Assembly (NCBI GenBank): GCA_964017185.1
Contig: OZ024882.1
Coordinates: 36,194,488 to 36,258,487, forward strand
Length of the DNA stretch: 64,000 nt
Source of the DNA: Rugalucina vietnamica
Taxonomy: Eukaryota; Mollusca; Bivalvia; Lucinida; Lucinidae
Reading direction: 5' to 3'
Below are positions 34,401 to 47,198 of the stretch, piece after piece (position 1 is the first letter of the stretch; every line of letters begins with the position of its first letter). A program made the position numbers and the translations under genes. The notes under the pieces were generated by a model, which was not told where the DNA came from, searched no databases, and saw nothing but the letters and a program-made list of their open reading frames with translations.

Positions 34401-37400
34401 CTCTATGATAACATAAAATTGCTCAGGAAAATTTCTTACAATGTTTTGTGTATCCAACATAATACTCCAATGGCAATGTGTTCTGCTCATTTCCAGTTAA
34501 AAGGAAATATTAAGCTACCCAATCACTGTTATCCATACAAACACTCTTCAGAGATAAACATTGATAGCTGCATAATTGTCCCTCATTTGCTAAGTATTGG
34601 GACATACATCTACAGTGCACATCCTTCACATTTATCAATATAATATATGTTCTAAGTGTTCAACTCTGAAACATACCTCTCATATCTGATGGATCAGTAG
34701 TCAAAAACATGTTTCTCAGAAACACATCAGCTGGCATAAGAGGTCAACAGTTGCATGCTCAAAGACAGCTAGAACAGCTACAGCCTTAGCAGTTGAATAA
34801 TTTTATGTCATCAGCCCTTATATCATGTAGCTGGTTCCATTCTGCAACAGACTAAAATATTTTGAATTATAACACATTTACTTTTTTTTTCATTTTTTAT
34901 ACAAAAAGTAGGAATAGTAGGAGTTTTTTGAAGAAAAGTAGGAAAAAAGTAGGAAAGGTACCAAAAAGTAGGAAAAGTAGGAAAAAGTAGGAAAAAGTAG
35001 GACTACTTGAAAGCCTGTATATTGCCCCGGGGTGGGGGCATATGAGCCCCTGGAGTCCATTTTTTTTCAGAATCATTAATATTCAGTCCTAATGCCCATT
35101 TCCTGCAAGACTTTCACTTTAAATGACATTTTAAAAGTTTTCCCCATTCAAATGCATTGGCGACCTATGTTGACCTTGCTGTAAAATAGGTCAAGGTCAT
35201 CACAGGGTCGTGATTTATATACACATTGTAGTGCTTGAGCCATCAATGCTTCGTGCCAAGTTTCGTTGAAATCAGTCCACCGGTTCTGGAGAAGAAGATT
35301 TTTGAAGGGTTTTTACCATATATGGGCATGGCGGTCATCTTGGTCATGTGATCTGGATTTCTTATATATACATTGGTTCCCCCTTCCTATAGATGCTTCA
35401 TATAAAATTTGGCTTTGGTTGGCCAAGCGGTTTCAGAGAAGAAGATCTTTGAAATTGTGGACGGACGGACGACGGACGGACGGACGCCGGATCATGGCCA
35501 TCCTATAAGCTCACCTTGTGCGCCTAACGGCTCAGGTGAGCTAATAAATAGGTTAAAACCAAATAGAATGACATAGGTTCAGTCAAATACATTACAAAAT
35601 AAGAGCTGTCGCAGCATGCTTGACTGCATCTGACTTTATCAAACATTAGGGTCAACTCTACTTATACCTTTGTATGGCAAAGGATTCTCACATTTTTCAA
35701 CAAAAATAACTGTATTTGTAATATTCATATTTGAAATTTTGACGAATCGTTTACTTACAATGTCAGTAATTTTGAACAACTGGGCCGTGAATTTCAAATC
35801 TGAGAACAATTGCACTGATATCTGTTGCTGGATGACATGGTGTAGTGTCCGAAACACATATTACTGTTTGTTTTTTTAACAAAGTCTTGTATACAATAAT
35901 TTTTTGGCTTACACAGACAATAGACAATACAGAAACACATCTAAAACCTACCCGGCGGATGTTCTAGTTTAGTAACTAATGCCTGAAGAGCATACAAGGC
36001 CTGTAACTCTGACTCGGCCTGATGATCCAGGTATTTCTGTAACAGGTCGTGTCGTTTACTGACCTCCTTCGGGTCAACCCGTATATTGCTGCCCTCACCT
36101 GAAGTAAACAAGTACTAGACAAATGTTTAACAAAAGTTTTCTAATGATGTTCCTAATTTGAGCCATGATGAGAGAAAACCAGTCTTCAGGGTTTCTGAAC
36201 AGGTCTGACACAAACCAGCCTGTGCAGCAACAGAAGATGGCTAGAGCTTGAAATTTCGGATTTAGGAAGAAGTGGTGTTGTACTATCTTTGTAGCGAAAA
36301 TAAAGGTGCTGATCAGCTTTGCAGTTACTGTGAAGCTGATCCAGGGTTCATACAGGCAAGGCCAAGTAAAATTCAAGGACTTTTCAAGGATAAATCTTAC
36401 CATTTTCAAGGACTTGGGGTGGATGCTGTAGTAGGGGGTTCTGTCTTAACTTTTGTTTCCTTCTTGATAAAGAAGTTTGTGAAAGTCCCAGATAAAGACT
36501 GTTCATGTTTCTTATGTCGATCTCCACTCGCGTGTGAGCGCAAAGCACTTTCACCCACTTGAGCCACACCAATATCTTTATTACATGCACGACAATGTGC
36601 CTTGTGTTTATTGTCCGTTTCCTTGACCCAAGGATAACGTTTCGGCCAGTCCCTGCTGTACACGCACTTTCCCATTTTGTTAAGAAATGTTGAAATTAAA
36701 TTTGTGCTCGAAAATATATCATTTTGACGTCATTTTGGTTCCGTTTTGTCTGTATTCATCATGGATTTTCATTGCAGATAAAACAGATGCAATAAATCGT
36801 GAACCATTTCTCAAGGGAAGCAACCAAATTACGGTACAAACCGATTCGCGCCATATATTTTCGGCCCAAGTTTTCGCGACCATTTCGCAAGGGAAGCAAC
36901 TCAATTACCGATTCGCGTCATACACATTCGGCCTGTTTCTCCATTATGGCGCTCTCGCCGATCTTTTTGTATTCAAACGTGCCGAACTTCTTCTAAAATG
37001 CTCACATTTGATTTTGAAACCGAATCTTATTGTCTGGAATACCGGAAGAAGTGAAATTCAAGTGCTTTTCAAGGCCAATGGCTAATTTTCCAGCACTTTT
37101 CAAGGCAAATTTGGTTTTCAAGTACTTTACAAGACAGCCCTTCATTTTCAAGTACTTTTCAAGCCTGTGCGAACCCTGTGATCTGCGCCCTTGTTTTTGC
37201 CTATGCAGATTGTTGGTTTTCCCATATGGCGGCTACATCAAATCAAACCAAATTAGATTATTTATGGGACATAGACAAACAGCATAGCCCAAGATGTGAC
37301 ACTGCAGAATGGGGCTTTTCTGTTTGCATAGAGAATTATCATTCAGAATTATCATCGAAAAATTGGATAAAATTTACAAATCACACCTGAATTCCCTAAA

Positions 37401-40400
37401 AATGCCAGTGGACTCGCCCAAATGATAATGACGGGCAAGTCCATTTTGTCAAAAATGGGTTGAGTAAGATCCCTACTTACCCAGGAAAGCACTATTACAC
37501 ACACAGGTCATCAGTGCACGGATGAACTTTGACCTCTTCGTGGTCGGATCGTCTACATTGGATTCTATCCAATCAAACACCTGCTCATTATCTCGTTTCT
37601 CCAGCACGATGAGACGGTGTAGTTCCTCTTCAATCTTAACCATAGGAAGACCTGTTGTCGGCGTAGTCGGGACACTATCACCACCTTTTGTGAACTCCAG
37701 TTTCTGAAGCATCAAGATAACAGTAAAACAGTGTACTTGGGAATGAATTACATTTTTTTTCATGTTTTCAATTCAAAACCTAAACTGCGAGTTCTCGTTC
37801 GAACCCCCTTGCTGAGGCGGTTCAAACAAGTACATGTTCCTGCAATCTACGTTTGAGCAAAAATAAGAAAAATATCAATGAAAATGTTTTCATAAGAAAA
37901 TATTCAATGAAAATTTACCATTTCTGAAGCTGTAAAAATCTTAGTATATTTCAATAAGATGGTGTTAATTTCTCTTCAATCTTAGCAGTGAGCCTGGTAA
38001 TGACATTAGTGCTCTTAACCACTCAGTCTCTGACAGCCTGGGGGCCGCCCAGCCAAGTAGTGAAGTTTCACTAATACTCTATTCGAACAAAAACAAAGGC
38101 ACAGATGAGCTGCACAGATAGCATGCTACTGATCTGTGCCTCCTGTATTTACTATTGTTACCTGATCAATGAGGAACTGTTCTATCTGGTTCTTAGGCAG
38201 GAAGTCTGTCCACTGTAGACCCGACGACTGCCAGAACTCCGCTATCTTTTTATGGCCCTGAAAACAAACAATTATATTTGCTATAACAGAGAATATAAAC
38301 TATTGAAATGACTTTGAACTTCTATACTAGTATATATAAATAGACAATGTAACTTGTAAATTCAGCAATACAGGGGACACAATTCTTTAAAGGGACAAGT
38401 GGAAATTCTTTTTATTAAACCTACACATTAAAATTTAAAAGCAGGCCAGCGAATCAACAGACTCCCCATTTAATCCAAGTCATTCTGAAAATAAAGTATT
38501 TCTTTATTAATAAACACGGACATGTGTAGCAAGTTAAAAAATACATGCAGCATTAGCGTCTGGTACCATGAAATAAATTCAGCTCAGTCGTCTGCGATCT
38601 CATCAACTAGATCTTAAAACTTCTCAATAAAGACTGACTATAAATCGAGATTATGAAATTTATTGACCTTTTAAATAGACTAGTCAGGGTCCAGTACAAG
38701 GTTATCCATATAAAATTGTAAGACTGAAGATTTTGTTTGTTTGTTATGAGATTAAATGTCCCAGTCAATTTTTAAGTCTTGTTGAGACAAATATGACTTA
38801 AGAGAAAAGTATAAATACAGATTGCATTCCAAATTTTTGGAGTAAAAGAAAGAGAAAAGCGCATCTCGTACCATCACCAAAAAGGCATTCAAAGACATGC
38901 AAAAAGAAAAAAAAAAGTACAGAAAAAAGGCAAACTAAAATGCAGCAAAGTAAAGAATTAAACTTGCAAAATATCCCAGCTTGGGAGAAAAAAAGTAACT
39001 CATTCTGAATGTTGAAGACTCACAGACTGCTTTGTTTCTTTATTTTCAGCCATCTTAAACCACAGAATTATGATACTAGTAACTAAACACACTAAGCTGA
39101 CTCAGGAGTTCAACAAGTTTTCTCATTAAATGAGCCTGTGCATGAGAAAACCACCAATTTGGGTTTCCTACCAGGTCTGACATAAACCAGGCTGTACAGT
39201 CACAGAATAAAGCTAGAAGCTTGAAACTTTGGATATAAGCAGAAGAGGAATTGTACTATCCATGTGGCGAAAAACAAAGGTGCTGATCAGTTGTGCAGTT
39301 ACTGCACAGCTGATCTGCGTCTTTGTTTTCCTATATGCAAATTGTTGGTTTTCTCATGCGAAGGCTCAAATGGTCTAATCATCTTTCATGTATAAAGAAA
39401 TTTGACTTTTAAGGTTAAGAGAGCTAAGAAGTATAGTTTATGAAGCACAAATAACGACAAGATACCTTTTTACGACAAGAGATATGCGTGTAGGATGTGT
39501 TCTGATATATGGGAGCCACCACCTATTCCTGCACCACTATATATGTAAATTTTGTACTTCAAAAACTGGCTCAAAGTGTTTGCTTTTTGGACAGGCAGGT
39601 AATTAAAACAGTTCTTTACACAGGCATCCATTACAACCCTACACTTAGTTATTACCTCTCTGTGGCATGCATCATGTAGCACCTCCGCAACAAAGATACC
39701 AGCTTTGTTAGAGGGACTGTCTACCAGAGGCTTGGCGGCCTGTTTGAGGAAGCTGAGTGGTACGCTGCCGTCCTGGATCATCTGCCCGACCAGCTCACCG
39801 AGGTATTTCCAGATCTTAGGAATGTCAATCTCCATATCCTCGGCAAACTCTAAGATCTCTATCAACCTGTGAGTGAAAATGAGATACACGTATTCTCAAA
39901 AATCCTCAAAACAAAGAAAATTGAAATGTATACACTTAATGAGCTCTGAGTGATGAAAAAATGTCTTTTGGGGTTCTGACAATCTGTACAATCACAGGAA
40001 AAGGCTAGAAGTTTGAAATTTCAGAGTGAAGAAGAGGGATTGTATTATGCATTTAACGAAAACAAAGGCGCTGTCAGATCAGCTGTCTTTGTTTTCGCAT
40101 ATGCAAAAAGCCAGTTTTCTCATGACAAGTGCACATTGGTTCTAGGTTAACATTCCAGTCAAGAATTTTTCTGTAATGTTGGGATGGAGCCAGGCATGAG
40201 TTCGAAAACCTGGAATCTTTGTAGTTGTGCTTTTCTGTTTTGATACGAGATAGCTCCTTTTAAAATTGTGTTGCCTAGCTATATCGACAATACTTAAAAT
40301 GTGAAGAAGACACTGTATTGCTTCTTTCAGACCTTGCAACCTTTTTATCACCAGTTTATCTCCTACAATGTCTCACTCACCCTTTAATATATGAATCCAC

Positions 40401-43400
40401 CGACACTATTTGATTCTCCTACGTCTCACTCACCCCTTAATATATGAATCCACCGACACTATTTGATTCTCCTACGTCTCACTCACCCTTTAATATATGA
40501 ATCCACCGACACTATTTGATTCTCCTACGTCTCACTCACCCTTTAATATATGAATCCACCGACACTATTTGATTCTCCTACAATGTTTCACTCACCCATT
40601 AATATATGAATCCACCGACACTATTTGATTCTCCTAATATGTCTCACTCACCCTTTAATATATGAATCCACCGACACTATTTGATTCTCCTAAGTCTCAC
40701 TCACCCTTTAATATATGAATCCACCGACACTATTTGATTCTCCTACAATGTCTCACTCACCCTTTAATATATGAATCCACCCATACTATTTGATTCTCCT
40801 ACAATGTTTCACTCACCCATTAATATACAAATCCAAAGACACTATTTGATTCTCCTACAATGTCTCACTCACCCTTTAATATATGAATCCACCGACACTA
40901 TTTGATTCTCCTACAATGTTTCACTCACCCTTTAATATATGAATCCACCGACACTATTTGATTCTTGACTAGATCATGTAAGAAATGGCCGGTCTGCCGT
41001 CGGGCCACCTCGGACCGCTCTAATACATGGTTCAAGGCATTGCCACAGAAGTGGGCGTGGTTGGCTGGAGGTAATTCTTTAACACAAAGGATAGCTTCCT
41101 GTAAACAGAGAGAAAAATTATGTTTACAACAATTATGTCAGCTGCCTCGGCAAAAGTTTGCTGACAATGCAACCTTTTCTTTTACATACACAGTACCATT
41201 TAATAATGCATATTGCTTTGATGTTGCATAACCTTTTTATGGGATATAGCTTCTTGACAGCAAGAAAAATATATTTAACACTATCATGTCCGCTGCCTAA
41301 GCAAACATTTGCTGACATTGTAACCTTTTCTTTCACATATAAAGCAGCATATAATAATGTCTATTGCTTTATGTTGTAAAACCTTTTTTGTGAGATTTCT
41401 TTTAATTTATTAGGTAGATAAATGGCTGACAGGTTTGGATGAAATTTTACAAAAAACAAATATGGAGTTTTGCTTGTAAGTACTCATGAACAGATGGCTT
41501 ATATGAGTGAATGTATGATTCGGACCTCTTGACTTTTGTTTTGATTTTATCTTTTCAAGATTTATGAAAGTAAAGTTTTGTGCTCCACCAAGACTCATTC
41601 TGATCTTTAAAGCTAAGCAAGTTTGCAATCGTTTCTGTACCTAACTTCTCAGAAATCAAAGACAATACCTTTATGTCTTGTATATGTAAATATTCATCTA
41701 AGATTGCTTTCGTTTTCTTGTCAATTTCTGCTTTAGGTAACTCTGGTTGAGGTGGTGTAGCGACAGGTGAAGGTCGTTCTTTCTCGGGTTCACGACCTCT
41801 TGACCTCTCCCTGGGGGCAATCTCAGCTGACTGGCTGATACCCATACTCCTGCAAGTAATAAATGTCAGTTATGATGATGAGTTATCAGCAATTATTATG
41901 AAACCTCAACAATTTTTCTGCTTCTCTGGATGAAGTGAAAGGTGTTATTTCAATTTTCACATGGCTCTACCTCATGAGGTGTATCATGTCATGTTTCAAA
42001 ACATTTGCTAACAATGTGACCCAATACTTAGCCCCATCAATATCAAGCTTGGAAAAGCAACTGAATACAGTCAATGACCTATTCAAGCAGGTTGTGTTAC
42101 TGTCAAATGTCATTTTAAAGATTGATGTGTAGCTCACTTCAAAAGCAGGCAACTTTTCCCTCTGCTACCTTTTATGTGCTGAATAACACTATCTTGAGCA
42201 TTTAAAATGTCAATTTCATTATAAATTGTTATGAAACAGCTCAAAACAAGTCCATCTAAAACTTACTTGACAGCAGCAATGGCTTTCTCTCTCTCCTGTT
42301 CCTGAGAGGCTCGGGCTGCCAACCGTGGGGGCTGACCAAACCCTCCCCGGCCCCGCCCCTCACCCCGGGCTGGACTGACTGAACTGTAGCCTCGCCGTGA
42401 CTCCTCCTCAGGCTTGCTGAGGGCTGAGAACCTGGAAAATAATTTCGTAAAATCAGAAATTGTTCTACAGTGTTGTTGATTATAATCAGCATGCCTTCAG
42501 GATTTCTTAGGCCTTCATTCGAAGTATGTAATGTACTCATCTTAGATTCCAGATAGTCTTTTGAATTTATGCTGTCACTCTGCATGAATAACTAGCAATG
42601 ACACTAACATTTTTTTCTAATATTTTTTCAGTCATGTATGGATGGAACTAACGTTTCCTGTGTACTGAAGTTGTAATAACTTATGATCAATAAATCTCTC
42701 CTTACCTATTGCTAGGAGCTTGTGGTCGTTCTTTCTCCTGTGAGGCTCTAGCCCCACCCCCTGTACTACCCCGACCCCAGCCTGCAAACCTACTAGCACC
42801 ACCACCGGGACCTAGCTGGATGGAAGATTCATCTACTTGTTGCTGAAACACAGATGAAATTACAATTTACACACAAATCTTGATCATTTTATCTGTTGAA
42901 ATAAGAGTTCAAGTCAATGTTTGAAACAATTCCTGGGGAAGCTTCACTTGAGCCAATTACCAACTTGTTGATAATTGACAACTTTTTTTTTTTTAAATCA
43001 GCAGACATAAAACATGGTCATAGAAATATTTTAAAGACTAAATCTTCATACCCAATGCAGTTTAAATGGCTGGCACACATTTATCCCGATTTCCAGTTAT
43101 CTACCTCAGAAACGAGGAATTCATAAGATTCAACATGGCATCTTTCGATACATGAAGTCATCATTGGTAGAGTAACACTTAGCAAGATATTGACAAAATA
43201 TTTGTAAATCAAGCTACATTTGATTTTTTCCCCATTTAATATAATGGCCAAATGTCGAATTTTGATACAATTCAAACAGAAAACACAGTTCGTTGTTTCT
43301 ACACTTGTAGATACAATTTTGTAATATATGAGGTTTCCTAGATTATGTTGTGAGTTAAAATATGTTTCTGTGAGCAACTTTTCAGTCATGATGGGATGTA

Positions 43401-46400
43401 CCGGTTTCCTGGGTACTCATAGAATACACGTATGAACTACATGTAGGCAACATTTTGATAATTTTCTCTCTAATTAAATAACAGGGTTATCTACCTCAGA
43501 AACGAGGAATTCATAAGATTCAACATGGCATCTTTCGACACATGAAGTCATCATTGGTAGATTCTACAGTCATGGAATAAACTGATGATATCCTGACATC
43601 CTGAGAATTGTTTTCTCTCATTTGGATGTAAAAACTTGCTTAAATAGCTTGTTTAAAAACCTTTCTTAAAGACTTACAAAACAGAAATGCTGGATAATTT
43701 TTGCATAGGGACTGACACATCTAGTTAAAACAGTGTAGTAACATTTATGACTGCAGGATGCATGTCAAATTTTACATTCTATTTTTTTTTATCATGTTAA
43801 GAGCCTTGCATAAGTTTATGGTGACTAGGTTAGTCAAGGTCAATATTTCTTATAGGTTAGCTGTATTAAGTTTTATTAAAGTTTAAATCTCAGGGAGGGG
43901 ACTCATTATATAAAGCTTCTCAAAATTTTAATTGGTTGGCGCGTTGATTTTGTATTTTTCATCTCACTCAATAGCTACTAACATATGGAGACAGGACCAC
44001 AATTTTAAGTCTCGTCCGAAGGACTGGAGAAACCGGGATACAATTCATATCCCTTTTTTACAGAGAAAGAAAGGTGATTTCACTGACTGGCAGATCTCTC
44101 AATGACATTAGTCCTAGGAAAGGCTCAGGAATTTTTTAACCTATTTTCTACCTCAGAAACGAGGAATTCATAAGATTCAACATGGCATCTTTCGACAAAC
44201 CAAGTCATCATTGGTAGAACAAATCATTCAAAACAATAAGCCACTTCTTCCTAGGTATTGAGCAATACTTAACTAAGTTTATTTGTCTTGCTCAGCCCTG
44301 GTGGGGTTCCAACCCCAGACGTTTCCATACAGACTCTGAGATCACATGACCACAGCCCCAATAAGTGATGACTGTTACATATATCTATGATTTATACCTT
44401 TGAGATCTTCATTTTAGTTGGGTCAATTGACCGGTCTATAGACTTGAACGGTGTCCGTGACTGGCCACCAACCATGTTCCAACCATCAGCACTCGGTGGA
44501 CCCATACCACCACCTTGAGGCCCCCGGCGACCTGGAACACAGAAACAAAACCATGTTGGAGAAATCTACACGCATTGTGAGAAAACCGGATTTTTGCCTG
44601 TGCGAAAACAAAGATGCAGATCAGCTTTGCAGCAACTGCAAAGCTGATCAACGCCTTTGTTTTCACTGCTCTGATAGTACAATTCCTCTTCTATTTAAGT
44701 CTAAAATTTCAAGAAGCTAGCATTTTTGTGTGACTGTACAGGCCAGTTTGTGTCGGACCTAGTCGGAAACCCTAAAGACCAGTTTTCTTGCAATGCGGCA
44801 CATTTGGTTTACAGAAATTCAGAAGACTAGACACATGTATAGGGAGCATTTGATGTTAAGGGATAATATGACACAATGACTCGATGATATCTACAAGGCC
44901 ACCATGCTTCCAATACTTAAGAATGGTTTGCCTCTTTTGATTTCAGCCTCGACACAAGAAAACCAAGTCTTCAGGATTTTCAACTGATCCAGGTCAAACC
45001 AGCAATTTTTTATTCTGGACTTGAGAAGGAGAGGGATTGTATTATCCATGTAGCGAAAAAGAAAGGCGCTGATCAGCTACTTCACAACTGATCTACGGCT
45101 ATGTTTTCACATATGCAAAAAATCCTGTTTTGTCATACAGTGGCTCACTTGATCCTCGACATCCCAGTCAACAGTTTGGAACCAATATTTCTTGTGCATT
45201 TACCAGTATCATGGGGATTAAATGTGCTTTACAAAGGTAGGTAATCAACCCAGAATCTATCCACTTAGGGAGTAGCAATACTACTTGGAAGTGCTTTACA
45301 AAGGTAGGTAATCAACCCAGAATCTATCCACTTAGGGAGTAACAATACTACTTGGAAGTTTGACACCATACTCCAATTACAAATCTTCAATTAAAACAAT
45401 GTTTTCTGAGGAAAACTATGTCCCCCCAACCGTTTAGTAATTGAAGTGTAGTTACCTTGTGATATGAAGTTTTTCTAGGGAAGACACCATGTAAGGTGTG
45501 ATAGTTTAAACTTGTTTTGGACCCTGTCTAAAATTGGGTCACAATCACCAAATTCTTATAAACTCTGAACCTCCTCACAACAATGCTTCTGAGCAAGTTT
45601 GGTCAAAATCCATCAATTAGTTTACAAGATATCGTATCGGAAAAACTAATTTCAACAGTTTTTATGGACCCGTGACCTTGGAAATTAGATCAAGGTCATC
45701 AAAATCTAATCAACTTTGAGCCTCCTCCAAACAATGCTTCTGTGCAAGTTTGGTCAAAATCCATCAACTGGTTTACAAGATATTGCAGTGAAAAGACTAA
45801 TTTCAACATTTTTTTATGGACTCGTGACCTTGAAAATTAGGTCAAGGTCACCGAAATCTAATCAACTCTGAGCCTTCTCGCAACAATGCTTCTGTGCAAG
45901 TTTGGTCAAAATCCATCAATTGGTTTACAAGTTATCGAGTTGGAAAGATTAATTTCAACATTTTTTATGGACTCGTGACCTTGAAAATTAGGTCAAGATC
46001 ACCAAAATCTAATCAACTCTGAGCCTCCTCCCAACAATGCTTCTGTGCAAGTTTGGTCAAAATCCGTCAATTGATTTACAAGATACTGCGTTGGAAAGAC
46101 TAATTTCAACATTTTTTATGGACTTGTGACCTTGAAAATTAGGTCAAGGTCACCAAAATCTAGCCGACTCTGTGCCTTCTCGCAACAATGCTTCTGTACA
46201 AGTTTGGTCAAAATCCATCCATTCGTTTACAAGTTATCGCGTTGGAAAGACTAATTTTAACATTTTTTATGGACTTGTGACCTTGATTATTAGGTCAAGG
46301 TCACCAAAATATAATCAACTCTGAGCCTCCTCCCAACAATGCTTCTGTGCAAGTTTGGCCAAAATCCATTGATTGGTTTACAAGATACTGCATTGGAAAG

Positions 46401-47167
46401 ACTAATTTCAACCTTTTTTATGGACTCGTGACCTTGAAAATTAGATCAAGGTCACCAAAATCTAATCAACTCTGAGCCTTCTTGCAACAATGCTTCTGTG
46501 CAAGTTTGGTCAAAATCCATCTATTGGTTTACAAGTTATCGCGTTGGAAAGACTAATTTCAACATTTTTTATGGACTCGTGACCTTGAAAATTCGGTCAA
46601 GGTCACCAAAATCTAATCAACTCTGAGCCTCCTCCCAACAATGCTTCTGTGCAAGTTTGGTCAAAATCCATCAATAGGTTTACAAGATATTGCATTGGAA
46701 AGACTAATTTCAACAGTTTTTATGGACTCGTGACCTTGAAAATTAGGTCAAGGTCACCGAAATCTAATCAACTCTGAGGCTCCTCCCAACAATGCCCTTG
46801 TGCAAGTTTAGTCAAAATCCATTCATTTGTTCAGAAGATATTGCGTCGGAAAACCTAATTTGATCAGTTTTCATAGGCTGGTGACCTTGAAAATTAGGTC
46901 AAGGTCACCAAAATCTAATCAACTCTGAGCCTCCTCCCAACAATGCTCTTGTGCAAGTTTGCTCAAAATCCATTCATTTGTTCAGAAGATATCGCGTCAG
47001 AAAACCTAATTTGATCAGTTTTCATGGGCTGGTGACCTTGAAAATGAGGTCAAGGTCACCAAAATCTAATCAACTCTTTCCCCCCTCCCAACCATGTATC
47101 TATGCAAGTTTGGTCAAAATCCATCCACTGGTTCAAAAGATATCGCGTAAGAAAGAAGCTACGCGGA

Positions 47168-47198
<31 letters not shown>

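Larger units (their letters stand above)
31675..35545 (+). repeat. tandem-core interspersed element (about 430-bp units), split by the 33112-35017 insertion
   Basis: Four diverged units of about 430 bp run to 33111 and resume at 35018. Each has a GACCTTG...AGGTCAAGGTCA block, 'GGGTCATGATTTATATA', 'GATGCTTCATGCCAAGTTTC' and 'GCCATCTTGGTCATGTGA'. The right end has a (GACG/GACGGACG)n tract at about 35459-35490 and then a hairpin, AGCTCACC...GGCTCAGGTGAGCT (35509-35542). This layout resembles Helentron-derived HINE/pearl elements of bivalves (inference). Confidence 0.7.
36160..37235 (-). mobile_element. GAGCC-family MITE, interrupted
   Basis: The left part (36160-36341) has the GAGCC end and half of the AGCTTTGCAGTTACTGTGAAGCT-type hairpin (AGCTTTGCAGTTACTGTGAA). 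The right part resumes at 37179 with TGATCTGCGCCCTTGTTTTT. The left flank ATTT fits the family's 4-bp duplication. The right end is degraded. Confidence 0.7.

Noticed and set aside
40359-40964. Possible CRISPR-like array
   Set aside because: The units are contiguous without unique spacers, and the repeat is explained by amplification of an exon end in a eukaryotic intron.
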